Positions 34,965-44,391 of a stretch of 64,000 nucleotides of DNA are shown here, in pieces. Source of the stretch: Verrucosispora sp. NA02020 (lineage in GTDB: Bacteria; Actinomycetota; Actinomycetes; Mycobacteriales; Micromonosporaceae); NCBI RefSeq assembly GCF_013364215.1, contig NZ_CP054923.1, positions 1,302,001 through 1,366,000 on the forward strand, in the 5' to 3' direction. The notes under the pieces were generated by a model. It was given only the letters and a program-made list of their open reading frames with translations, searched no databases and had not been told where the DNA came from. Position 1 is the stretch's first letter. Every line of letters starts with the position of its first letter. Both the position numbers and the translations under genes were made by a program.

Positions 34965-36074
34965 TCACCAGGAGCCGTCGTCGCGTACCCGCGCCGGGGC
35001 GCGACCGGACAGCAGGGTGACCAGGGCGGCGTCCAGGTCCGCGCCGAGGAACCACTCGCCGGCCTGGTCCAGCGCGAAGACCCGGCCCCGCTCGTCCACC
35101 GCGAGGATGCTGTGCTGCTCCTCGGTGCCGATCGGAAGCAGCCGTGCCCCGATCACCGCCCCGAAGTCGGCGAGCGAGTCGGCGGAGTGCGCGACCTGAC
35201 GCGCCCGCAGCTCGAACGGGGAGATCCAGACCTGCTGACCCGGTCCGCGTCGGGTGCTGGACAGGTGAGGCGAGTCGGTGAGGTCGGTGTCGACGACCTC
35301 CGGCGGAGACCGGCCCGGGACGGGATCCGGTGCCTCGGCGGGCGGCCGGGGCGCGAGCTGGTCCCGGGCGGTGCCCGGCAGGACGCCGAAGTCCACCAGC
35401 AGGGCCAGACACGAGTCGCAGGGCCTCCCGGCCGGACCGGCGTGCGGATCCGTCGGCTCACGGACCCGGAACACCTCGACGCGGGCCGACGCCAGCAGGC
35501 CCTTGGCGTCGCCCAGGCACATCGGGGCGATGCCCTCGGCGGCACGGAGGTGGTCGTGGTGGTGCAGCACGTCGGAGACGACCACGACCTCCGCGTGCCG
35601 TTCGGCACCACGGACCAGGTGCCCGGCCGGCAGCCCGTCCAGGTACTCGTCGAGCAGCGGATGGAGGTGCAGCGGCAGGTCGCCCTTCGCGCCCCGGGCG
35701 GTGAAGATCCGTCCCTCGACGGTGAGGTGCGCGGTGACGGTCGGCGTGGGCGACCGGTGCACCTCCCGCATGAGCTGACCGGCCGGGTCCACCGTGCGTG
35801 GCACCGGCGGCCCGCTCGGGCGGCTGCGTCGGTAGAGCCGCTGGACCACCTCGGTCGCCACCCGGGGCCAGGTGCTCACCTCGCCGGTGTGCTTGTCGAC
35901 CACGGTCGCCGGCAGGTCGCCGGGGAGCGCTCCGGCCGGTGTCGGGACGGTGGAGGTGATCACGTAGCCGAGGTCGAACTCGGTGACCGATGGACGACAC
36001 TCGTGCCCGAGTCGTACCGAGTCGCGACGGGCCCACACCGCAGCGATCTGCTCGGCCTGCTCGCGGTCGATCAC
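34965..36074 (-). CDS. YwqJ-like deaminase domain flanked by immunity-type domains
   Basis: This 369-residue protein appears to have three parts. Residues ~1-85 resemble YrhB/Imm35-type immunity domains (GYVITSTVP, then TVVDKHTGEVSTWP). Residues ~90-235 carry a cytidine-deaminase-like zinc site, H160-A-E162 and P218-C219-D-S-C222, as in YwqJ-type toxin deaminases. The C-terminal ~95 residues (WISPFELRARQVAHSADSLADFG, then LLPIGTEEQHSILAVDERGRVFALDQ) resemble a SUKH-family domain. No signal or secretion domain is present, so it may be a self-contained conflict or decoy protein. Domain names come from pattern memory only. Confidence 0.6.
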   Translation of the reverse strand: MIDREQAEQIAAVWARRDSVRLGHECRPSVTEFDLGYVITSTVPTPAGALPGDLPATVVDKHTGEVSTWPRVATEVVQRLYRRSRPSGPPVPRTVDPAGQLMREVHRSPTPTVTAHLTVEGRIFTARGAKGDLPLHLHPLLDEYLDGLPAGHLVRGAERHAEVVVVSDVLHHHDHLRAAEGIAPMCLGDAKGLLASARVEVFRVREPTDPHAGPAGRPCDSCLALLVDFGVLPGTARDQLAPRPPAEAPDPVPGRSPPEVVDTDLTDSPHLSSTRRGPGQQVWISPFELRARQVAHSADSLADFGAVIGARLLPIGTEEQHSILAVDERGRVFALDQAGEWFLGADLDAALVTLLSGRAPARVRDDGSW

Positions 36075-36285
36075 ACGGGGAATTTACCGGAGAAGCACAC
36101 TTTCGTGGCACTCCGTACGGTTGTTGTGACCCAGAGTGAGTCGCGTCGTGCCCTCGGTGACGGCTCGGCGTACCGGCGTCGGCGTGATGCGCCCCACCTG
36201 CGGGGTGCTCGCCGACCGGCCGGGGTCGTGCCCCGGTAGTAGCCTGACCGCGGTCCCCCGTCAGGGGGAAGAACGGTGGGTGATC
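36075..36285. other. Divergent spacer, no clear gene
   Basis: This 211-bp gap lies between the deaminase-like gene and the proline-rich membrane protein. An in-frame extension of the latter reaches 36136 but is Arg/Pro-rich shadow-like sequence. It must carry both promoters; none stands out. Confidence 0.35.
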
Positions 36286-37239
36286 ATGTCGGTACGTCGC
36301 CTCGCGACGCTCTGCGTGCCCCTGGGTGGCCTGGTGGTGCTCGGTGGCGCGCCGGCTCGCGCCGACGCGGACGGGGTGCGCTCCGTCCAGGCCGTCGAGC
36401 AGTCCTCCGGCGGATCGCCGGTGATGTACTTCGGCGTCGGCATGGTCGTCCTCGGCGTCCTGCTCATCGCGCTCTTGATCGTCCGGTCCCGGAAGGACCG
36501 GCGGCAGCGTCAGGACCGGGTCGAGATCCCGCTGCCGCGCAACCCGGGCGGCACCACCTACCGCTCCGGCGCGAGTCACGGCGCCGCGTCCGTGCCGCCA
36601 GGTCCGGGTGCCGCGCCGCCGATGCCGCCGGGCACGGTCGTCGCGCCGCCGATGCCGCCGGGTGGGGTCGTGCCACCGCCGGTGCCGCCGGGCCGGGGTG
36701 TTCCGCCGGTGCCGCCCGGCCCGGTGCCGCAGGCGTCTCCCGGGCACGTGTACGGCACCGCACGGCCCGCCGCGCCCCGGGTCTACGGCGCCCCGGCGTC
36801 GCCGCGCCCGTCCGGCGGTCTGTACGGCGCCCGGCCGGAGCCTGGTGACCAGCCCCACGCGTCACCACCGGCCGCCACCGGCTCCGCGATTCCGCCGGTC
36901 TCGGCTCCGCCCGTGTCGGGCTACCCGGTGGTCTCGCCGGTGTCGGCCCCGCCCGTGGTCCCGCCCGTCTCGGCCCCGCCCGTGTCCGGCTACCCGCCGG
37001 TGTCGGCTCCGCCCGTGTCGGCTCCGCCCGTGTCGGGATACCCGCCGGTGTCGGGCTACCCGGTGGTCTCGCCGGTATCGGCCCCGCCGGTGATCCCCCC
37101 GGTGTCGGCGCCGCCGACGGCCCCGCCGGTCTCGGCGCCCCCGGTGGCGTCGACCTCGGGCCAGACCGGGTCTGCGGCGGTGCCGGGACGGCCGGAGGGC
37201 GGGGACGAAGACGAACCGGGGCGCGGGCTCTCCGGCTGA
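36286..37239 (+). CDS. Single-pass membrane protein with proline-rich repeat tail
   Basis: This 317-residue protein has an N-terminal signal peptide (RRLATLCVPLGGLVVLGGAPARADA) and one TM (YFGVGMVVLGVLLIALLIV, about residues 48-66). A basic stop-transfer follows (RSRKDRRQRQD), then a long cytoplasmic tail of PPMPPG and VSAPPVSGYPPVSAPP repeats. No enzymatic domain is visible. ATG at 36286 puts the signal peptide first; a GTG six bases upstream is possible. The repeats are likely disordered and could bind SH3-like or FHA-type partners, but nothing shows this. It directly precedes manB. Confidence 0.7.
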   Translation: MSVRRLATLCVPLGGLVVLGGAPARADADGVRSVQAVEQSSGGSPVMYFGVGMVVLGVLLIALLIVRSRKDRRQRQDRVEIPLPRNPGGTTYRSGASHGAASVPPGPGAAPPMPPGTVVAPPMPPGGVVPPPVPPGRGVPPVPPGPVPQASPGHVYGTARPAAPRVYGAPASPRPSGGLYGARPEPGDQPHASPPAATGSAIPPVSAPPVSGYPVVSPVSAPPVVPPVSAPPVSGYPPVSAPPVSAPPVSGYPPVSGYPVVSPVSAPPVIPPVSAPPTAPPVSAPPVASTSGQTGSAAVPGRPEGGDEDEPGRGLSG

Positions 37240-37309
37240 GCCGGGACGGGGCCCGGCGCTCCGTTACGCTCAGGTGCGTTGACCGACCTGCGGCCGAGGA
37301 GTGGAACCG

Positions 37310-38689
37310 GTGTCTGATCTGTCCCAGATCGTGAAGGCTTACGACGTCCGTGGGACGGTGCCGGACCAGTGGGACGAGCGGGTGGCAGGTGCTCTGGGCA
37401 CCGCCTTCGCGCAGATGCTCGACGAGGCCGGCCCGCCCGGCGAGGCCGTCCTGATCGGGCACGACATGCGGGCCTCCGGGCCGAAGCTGGCCGAGGCCTT
37501 CGCCACCGGCGTACGCGCCGAGGGGCGCCCGGTCATCGAGATCGGACTCGCCTCGACGGACATGGTCTACTACGCCTCCGGCGCGCTCGGGCTGCCCGGC
37601 GCGATGTTCACCGCCAGTCACAACCCGGCGCAGTACAACGGCATCAAGATGTGCCACGCGGGTGCCCGTCCAGTCGGACAGGACAGCGGGCTGGCCGAGG
37701 TCCGGGACCGGGCACAGGCCCTGCTCGACAAGGACGAGCCGCTCGGTGAGCCGAGCGCCCCGGTCGAGCGCCGGGATCTGCTCGCCGCGTACGCCGCACA
37801 CCTGCGCACGCTGGTGGACCTCTCCGGCATCCGGCCGCTGACCGTGGTGGTCGACGCGGGCAACGGCATGGGCGGGCACACCGTGCCGAGCGTGCTCGGT
37901 GACGCCGCGTTGTCGGCGCTGCCGCTGCGGATCGTGCCGCTCTATTTCGAACTCGACGGCACCTTCCCGAACCACGAGGCCAACCCGCTCGACCCGGCCA
38001 ACCTGGTCGACCTGCAACGCGCCGTGGTGGCGCACGGCGCCGACATCGGGCTGGCGTTCGACGGTGACGCGGACCGCTGCTTCGTCGTCGACGAGCGCGG
38101 CGAGCCGGTCTCGCCCTCGGCGATCACCGCGCTGGTCGCGGCCCGGGAACTGGCCCGGCACCCCGGCTCCACGGTGATCCACAATCTGATCACCTCGCGC
38201 GCCGTACCGGAGATCATCCGGGAGCACGGCGGCGAACCGGTGGTGGCCCGGGTCGGGCACTCGTTCATCAAGGCCGAGATGGCCCGCACCAACGCCGTTT
38301 TCGGTGGCGAGCACTCGGCGCACTACTACTTCCGGGACTTCTGGTTCGCCGACACCGGGATGCTGGCCGCGATGCACACCCTGGCGGCGCTCGGCGAGCA
38401 GCCGCTGCCGCTGTCCACGCTGGCCGCCGAGTACGAGCGGTACGTTGCCTCGGGGGAGATCAACTCCACCGTACGGGACCAGGCCGCGAAGGTGGACGAG
38501 GTGCGGGCCGCGTACCCGGACGCCGAGGTCGACGAGTTGGACGGCCTCACGCTGCGCTTCCCCGACGGGGCGTGGCTCAACCTGCGTGCCTCCAACACCG
38601 AGCCGTTGCTGCGGCTCAACGTGGAGGCACCGACCGCCGAGCGGATGACCGCCCTGCGCGACGACGTGCTGGCCGTGGTTCGCCGATAG
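37310..38689 (+). CDS. manB: Phosphomannomutase/phosphoglucomutase (ManB)
   Basis: This 459-residue alpha-D-phosphohexomutase has the phosphoserine loop in MFTASHNPAQYNG, the magnesium site LAFDGDADRCFVVDERG, the sugar-binding GGEHSAHYYF and the phosphate-binding RASNTEPLLRLNVEA. It interconverts mannose-6-P and mannose-1-P for GDP-mannose, glycolipids and glycoproteins. GTG at 37310 is preferred over GTG 37301 because AGGAG ends at 37301. It begins the mannose-metabolism run (manB, Trm112-like gene, SIS isomerase, CDF gene, manA), as in mycobacteria. Confidence 0.94.
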   Translation: MSDLSQIVKAYDVRGTVPDQWDERVAGALGTAFAQMLDEAGPPGEAVLIGHDMRASGPKLAEAFATGVRAEGRPVIEIGLASTDMVYYASGALGLPGAMFTASHNPAQYNGIKMCHAGARPVGQDSGLAEVRDRAQALLDKDEPLGEPSAPVERRDLLAAYAAHLRTLVDLSGIRPLTVVVDAGNGMGGHTVPSVLGDAALSALPLRIVPLYFELDGTFPNHEANPLDPANLVDLQRAVVAHGADIGLAFDGDADRCFVVDERGEPVSPSAITALVAARELARHPGSTVIHNLITSRAVPEIIREHGGEPVVARVGHSFIKAEMARTNAVFGGEHSAHYYFRDFWFADTGMLAAMHTLAALGEQPLPLSTLAAEYERYVASGEINSTVRDQAAKVDEVRAAYPDAEVDELDGLTLRFPDGAWLNLRASNTEPLLRLNVEAPTAERMTALRDDVLAVVRR

Positions 38690-38751
38690 GATCGCTCGCG
38701 CCGGTCGGCACCGTCGATCGGTGAAGCCGCATACGTGGAAGGAGCCGCGCA

Positions 38752-38934
38752 GTGGCCCTCGACCCGCAGTTGCTGGAAATCCTCGCCTGCCCGGACACAC
38801 ACCATGCACCGCTCGACTACGACGCGCAGGCCCAGACGCTGACCTGCACGGAGTGCGGCCGGATCTTCGAGGTCCGTGACGACGTGCCGGTGCTGCTGCT
38901 GGACGAGGCGCGCGGCCCTGCGGAGCGGTCGTGA
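38752..38934 (+). CDS. Trm112-like zinc-ribbon protein
   Basis: This 60-residue protein has LLEILACPDTHHAPLDYD and TLTCTECGRIFEVRDDVPVLL, the Trm112/UPF0434 layout. C13 and the C32-x2-C35 pair are present, with a CPDTHH in place of the common CPxC. Such proteins act as small activators of partner enzymes. It is conserved between manB and the SIS isomerase in actinobacteria. GTG at 38752 follows AAGGAG; its stop overlaps the next start (GTGA). Confidence 0.85.
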   Translation: MALDPQLLEILACPDTHHAPLDYDAQAQTLTCTECGRIFEVRDDVPVLLLDEARGPAERS

Positions 38935-40127
38935 TCGACGGAACGGCCGGCGTCAGCGGCCACCGCCATGCCGACGACCGGCTCCTCGACGACCCGCAGG
39001 CGCTGGCCGAGCGGGATCCGGGCGGGATGCTGCGGCACACCGCCTCGGCCGGCGCACAGGTCCGCGAGTCGGCGGCCCTGGCCGCCGAGGCCAACCTCGG
39101 CGTCCTCGGCGACGACGGACGACCCCGGGCGGTCGTCATCGCCGGCATCGGCACGGCCGGGCGGACCGGTGACGTGCTGGCCACCGTGGCCGGGCCACGG
39201 TGTCCGGTGCCGGTCATCGCGCACCGCAGCGCGGGCGTACCCGGCTGGGTCGGCGCGGCCGACGTGGTGATCGCGATCAGCGCCTCCGGGCGCAGCCCCG
39301 AGGCGCTCGGCGCGGCCGAGGCCGCCCACCGTCGCGGGGCCCGACTGGTCGCGGTGGCCCCACCGGACTCGCCGCTGCACTCGGTGGCCGAGCGGGCCCG
39401 TTCCCCGTTCATCCCGGTGCCGAGGCGGGCCCCGGCCCGGGCCAGCCTCTGGGGGCTCACCGTGCCGGTCCTGATGGCCGCGCGGGCCCTCGGCCTGGTC
39501 AAGGTGAACGAGGCGGACCTGGCCGAGACGGCGGCCCGGCTGGACGCCGACGCCGACCGATGCCGGCCGACCGCCGAGTCCTTCGTCAACCCGGCGAAGT
39601 CGCTGGCGCTCGGCCTGGCCGGGTCGATCCCGATCGTCTGGGGATCGTCGCCGCTGGCGTCGGTCGCCGCCCGCCGTTTCGGCGACACGCTCTCCGCCAA
39701 CGCCCGGTACCCGGTGGTCACCGGCGCGCTCGGCGAGGCGGGCCGGGGACGCGTCGGTCTGCTCGACGGCGTGTTCGGCGGCCTCGCGGAGGGGGACCGG
39801 GACATCTTCGCCGACCCGGACGACGCCGAGGACGGGGACACCCGGCTGCGGTTGGTCCTGCTGCGCGACGGGGGTCTGAACGCCGAGGACGACACCGACG
39901 AGCCGCACGCGGTCGAGGAACGACGCGCGGAGGCGGTGCAGACCCTCGCCGAGCGACGTGGCGTACGGTGCGACGTGGTCACCGCCGAGGGCGGCTCGGC
40001 GCTGGAACGACTGGCCTCCCTGGTGGCGGTGCCCGACTTCGCGTCGATCTATCTGGCGCTGGCGCACGGCCTGGACCCGATGGCGGTGCCGGCGATCACC
40101 GAGATGAAGGAGCTGTCCAACCAGTGA
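38931..40127 (+). CDS. SIS-domain phosphosugar isomerase (bifunctional PGI/PMI-like)
   Basis: This 398-residue protein is a SIS-fold isomerase. VVIAGIGTAGRTGDVLATVAG and VVIAISASGRSPEALGAAEAA form the N-terminal SIS domain, with a second one after SIPIVWGSSPLASVAARRFGDTL. It ends LAHGLDPMAVPAITEMKELS. It matches the archaeal/actinobacterial phosphoglucose/phosphomannose isomerase group (position of Rv3256c). Some residues expected in active enzymes cannot be checked here, so activity is inferred. GTG at 38931 overlaps the Trm112 stop. Its own stop starts the 28-codon mini-ORF to the CDF gene. Confidence 0.8.
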   Translation: MIDGTAGVSGHRHADDRLLDDPQALAERDPGGMLRHTASAGAQVRESAALAAEANLGVLGDDGRPRAVVIAGIGTAGRTGDVLATVAGPRCPVPVIAHRSAGVPGWVGAADVVIAISASGRSPEALGAAEAAHRRGARLVAVAPPDSPLHSVAERARSPFIPVPRRAPARASLWGLTVPVLMAARALGLVKVNEADLAETAARLDADADRCRPTAESFVNPAKSLALGLAGSIPIVWGSSPLASVAARRFGDTLSANARYPVVTGALGEAGRGRVGLLDGVFGGLAEGDRDIFADPDDAEDGDTRLRLVLLRDGGLNAEDDTDEPHAVEERRAEAVQTLAERRGVRCDVVTAEGGSALERLASLVAVPDFASIYLALAHGLDPMAVPAITEMKELSNQ

Positions 40128-40210
40128 GCGAGCGCAGCGAGCGAGCCGGCCGGCCCGGTGACCCGGCTCCTCGCACCGGCTGCTCACGTCGCGGGAGATC
40201 CGGGGCGTGA
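40124..40210 (+). other. 28-codon mini-ORF bridging SIS isomerase and CDF genes
   Basis: GTG at 40124 overlaps the isomerase stop (GTGA). The frame reads VSERSERAGRPGD and ends TGA at 40208-40210, overlapping the CDF GTG at 40207. It contains the GAGCGAGCGCAGCGAGCGAG repeat also present at 6969-6988 with one change. Same relay layout as 6966-7102 and 17117-17146. Confidence 0.45.
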
Positions 40211-41160
40211 GCAGCCAGGGTGGCACACGGGCGATCGTCGCGGCGCTGCTGGCCAACCTCGGCATCGCGGTGACGAAGTTCGTCGCGTACCTGCTGACCA
40301 GTTCGTCGTCGATGCTGGCCGAGTCGATCCACTCGGTCGCCGACACCGGCAACCAGGCGCTGCTCCTGCTCGGCGGCAAGCGGGCCCGCCGGGCGGCCAC
40401 GCCGCAGCACCCCTTCGGCTACGGCCGGGAGCGCTACGTCTACGCCTTCCTGGTCTCGATCGTGCTGTTCAGCCTCGGTGGTCTCTTCGCGCTCTACGAG
40501 GCCTGGCACAAGTGGTCCGACCCACACGGCATCACCAGTTGGCAGTGGGTGCCGGTGACGGTGCTGCTGGTCGCCATCGTGCTGGAGTCCTTCTCCTTCC
40601 GCACCGCCATCGTCGAGTCGAACCTGGTCCGGGGACGGGAGTCGTGGACCAGGTTCATCCGCCGCTCCAAGGCGCCCGAGCTGCCGGTGGTGCTGCTGGA
40701 GGACTTCGGCGCGCTGGTCGGTCTGGTCTTCGCCCTGTTCGGGGTGGGTATGACGCTGGCGACCGGGGACGGCCGGTGGGACGCGGCCGGCACCGCGATG
40801 ATCGGGTTGCTGCTGGTGACCATCGCGGTGGTGCTGGCGATCGAGACCAAGAGCCTGCTGCTCGGCGAGGGAGCGGAACCGAGCGAGGTGGCCGCCATCG
40901 AGCAGGCGGTCACCGCCGGTCCGGAGGTGGAGCGGATCATCCACATGAAGACCCTCTACCTCGGTCCCGAGGAGTTGTTGGTGGCCGCGAAGGTCGCGGT
41001 GGCGCGCTGCGAGACCGCCGAGGAGGTGGCTCGGAACATCGACGCGGTGGAGGCCCGGATCCGGGCCGCCGTGCCGGTGGCCCGGGTGATCTATCTGGAG
41101 CCGGACGTGTATCACGCGGATGCGGGGCCGGCGGAGGCGTCCGGTCGACGGGAGAGCTGA
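40207..41160 (+). CDS. Cation diffusion facilitator (CDF) transporter
   Basis: This 317-residue inner-membrane efflux protein opens AIVAALLANLGIAVTKFVAYLL, followed by SSSMLAESIHSVADTGNQALLLLGGKRA with the SxxADxxN-type metal site. It has about six TM helices in all (LEDFGALVGLVFALFGVGM holds the second metal-binding DxxxD-like site as LLEDFGAL). A C-terminal cytoplasmic domain follows. It probably exports zinc, iron or manganese. GTG at 40207 is coupled to the mini-ORF. manA follows after three bases. Confidence 0.88.
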   Translation: MSSQGGTRAIVAALLANLGIAVTKFVAYLLTSSSSMLAESIHSVADTGNQALLLLGGKRARRAATPQHPFGYGRERYVYAFLVSIVLFSLGGLFALYEAWHKWSDPHGITSWQWVPVTVLLVAIVLESFSFRTAIVESNLVRGRESWTRFIRRSKAPELPVVLLEDFGALVGLVFALFGVGMTLATGDGRWDAAGTAMIGLLLVTIAVVLAIETKSLLLGEGAEPSEVAAIEQAVTAGPEVERIIHMKTLYLGPEELLVAAKVAVARCETAEEVARNIDAVEARIRAAVPVARVIYLEPDVYHADAGPAEASGRRES

Positions 41161-41163
41161 CCG

Positions 41164-42327
41164 GTGGAACTGCTGCACGGACCGATCAAGGACTACGCCT
41201 GGGGCTCCCGCTCGGCGATCGCCGCACTCCAGGGGCGGCCGGTGCCCAGCGACGGGCCGGAGGCAGAGCTGTGGCTGGGCGCGCATCCGGGCGCGCCGGC
41301 CACCGTGTCGCGGGCGGACGGTCCGGCGACGTTGATCGACGTGCTCACCGTCGACCCGGGCCGGTGGCTCGGCCAGCCGGCGATCGACCGGTTCGGCGTA
41401 CGCCTGCCGTTCCTGCTCAAGGTGCTGGCGGCGGAGGCACCGCTCAGCCTTCAGGCGCACCCGGACGCGGAGCAGGCCCGGGCCGGTTATGCCGCCGAGT
41501 ACGCCCAGGCCGATGGGGTGCGCAACTACGTCGACCCGTTCCACAAGCCGGAGTTGCTGGTGGCGCTCGGGCCGATGGAGGCGTTGTGCGGGTTCCGGGA
41601 CCCGGCGGTCTCGGCGAAGGTGCTGGCCGGGTTGGGCGTACCGGAGCTGCGGCCGGTGCTGGACGCGTTGAGTGCCGGGCCGGCGGGCCTGGCCGAGGCG
41701 GTCCGCACGCTGTTGACCTGGCCGGAGGCGGAGCGGGAGGCGCTGGTGACGGCGGCCCGGACGGCGGCGGTGACCGGCCCCGACGCCGACCTGGTGGCGA
41801 TGCTGGCGCAGACCTATCCGGCCGACCCGGGGGTGCTGGTCGCGCTGCTGCTGAACCGGGTACGCCTGGCCGAGGGCGAGGCGATCTGGATGCCGGCCGG
41901 CAATCTGCACGCCTACCTGCGGGGCACCGGCGTGGAGGTGATGGCGGCCAGTGACAACGTGCTGCGTGGTGGCCTCACCCGCAAGCACGTCGACGTGGCC
42001 GAACTGCTGCGGGTGCTCCGGTTCGAGGTGCTGGACGAGCCGGTGGTGCCGTCACGACCGGTCTCCGACGGGGTGGTGACCTGGCCGGTGCCGGTGCCGG
42101 ACTTCGCGTTGCACCGGGTGACCGTGCGGGGCGACCGGCCCGGGGTGACGCTCACCGTGCCGGGGCCGCGCGTCCTGCTCTGCACCATCGGGGAGGTCAC
42201 CGTGGCCGACGCCGTCGCGCCGGTGACGCTGGGTCGTGGGCGGGCCGCGGTGGGGCCGGCCGACGGTGGTGCGCTGACGGTGCGCGGCGCGGGCGAGGTC
42301 TTCGTCGCCTCGACCGGCTCACTCTGA
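41164..42327 (+). CDS. manA: Mannose-6-phosphate isomerase, class I (ManA)
   Basis: This 387-residue zinc enzyme converts fructose-6-P and mannose-6-P. Visible motifs: IKDYAWGSRSAI, AELWLGAHPGAPA, LPFLLKVLAAEAPLSLQAHPD (zinc-binding QAHP), DPFHKPELLVAL, and IWMPAGNLHAYLRGTGVEVMAASDNVLRGGLT. This last is the signature near the active site. GTG at 41164 has no gap problem with the upstream stop at 41160. Last gene of the mannose run. Confidence 0.94.
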   Translation: MELLHGPIKDYAWGSRSAIAALQGRPVPSDGPEAELWLGAHPGAPATVSRADGPATLIDVLTVDPGRWLGQPAIDRFGVRLPFLLKVLAAEAPLSLQAHPDAEQARAGYAAEYAQADGVRNYVDPFHKPELLVALGPMEALCGFRDPAVSAKVLAGLGVPELRPVLDALSAGPAGLAEAVRTLLTWPEAEREALVTAARTAAVTGPDADLVAMLAQTYPADPGVLVALLLNRVRLAEGEAIWMPAGNLHAYLRGTGVEVMAASDNVLRGGLTRKHVDVAELLRVLRFEVLDEPVVPSRPVSDGVVTWPVPVPDFALHRVTVRGDRPGVTLTVPGPRVLLCTIGEVTVADAVAPVTLGRGRAAVGPADGGALTVRGAGEVFVASTGSL

Positions 42328-42617
42328 TCCCGGCAGTCCAGGATCCGCGCATCCCGCTGAACCGGCAAGTCCGACTTTCCCGAAATCGCTTGACTCGCGT
42401 CTAGCGCAGTGTGACTCTATGGGTGCGCAGCGTTATCGCGACGAAGGTCCGAGAACGCGCGGGGAACCAAACCGGGGGGATGCACGGGGCGGGCGGGACT
42501 GGGCGGCACACGTCCACGACCGACCGCCCCGTGTGCTGTCCGCAACCAGGCCGTCCCGCAGCGGACAGCGCGCGTAAGGTTGGTGGTTGCGCAGCACATC
42601 GTCCGACAGGAGCATTC
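42328..42617 (+). promoter_or_regulatory. sahH leader with mutually exclusive helices
   Basis: This 290-bp gap holds a possible -35 TTGACT (42390-42395) without a convincing -10. Nearer the gene three helices compete: 42506-42512 with 42530-42536; 42535-42543 with 42561-42569 (9 bp, perfect); and 42532-42547 with 42585-42598 (14 bp with a 2-nt bulge). The last ends ten bases before the AGGAG at 42608-42612. This looks like a switch-type leader. The published SAH riboswitch consensus is not recognised here. Confidence 0.5.
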
Positions 42618-44117
<1,500 letters not shown>

Positions 44118-44126
44118 CCGACGCGT

Positions 44127-44163
44127 ACCGGGCCGGGTCGACCTCAGGTCGGCCCGGCCCGGT
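44127..44163 (+). terminator. Hairpin terminator after the adenosylhomocysteinase gene
   Basis: A long inverted repeat (44127-44144 with 44146-44163, one G-T wobble; the practical loop is CTCAGG) starts ten bases after the stop. It is followed by CGTTCGTCTTT, a modest T-rich run. Confidence 0.75.
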
Positions 44164-44232
44164 CGTTCGTCTTTGGGCCGGGTCAACGGGGCCGGCGGCC
44201 CCACGGCCAGCCGAGTCAGCGCGGCACGTGGG

Positions 44233-44391
44233 TCAGCGGGGCGGGTTCTGGCGGCGGGTGGGCCGGACCCAGGTCCAGACGCACCAGGCCAACCAGGTCA
44301 GCGAGACCACCGCTGCCAGGCTGCGCAGACGCAGCGCGCTGAGCAGCAGCACCAGCCCGAGCACGGCCAGCCACGGCAACAGACCCCTCAT
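44233..44391 (-). CDS. Small two-helix membrane protein
   Basis: This 52-residue protein opens MRGLLPWLAVLGLVLLLSALRL and continues SLAAVVSLTWLAWCVWTWVRP, giving two hydrophobic helices with a basic tail. ATG at 44391 overlaps the stop of the RDD gene (TGATG), so it is co-translated with it; longer in-frame readings only overlap the RDD gene. No family recognised. The conserved coupling suggests a small subunit or accessory of the RDD protein. Confidence 0.6.
   Translation of the reverse strand: MRGLLPWLAVLGLVLLLSALRLRSLAAVVSLTWLAWCVWTWVRPTRRQNPPR

Noticed and set aside
36464..39982. A 1172-codon open frame on the minus strand
   Set aside because: Antisense to the proline-rich membrane gene, manB and the SIS isomerase; no recognisable domain.
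42328..42617. Known SAH riboswitch upstream of adenosylhomocysteinase
   Set aside because: The conserved SAH-motif core as I remember it is not visible; only the alternative-helix observation is kept.
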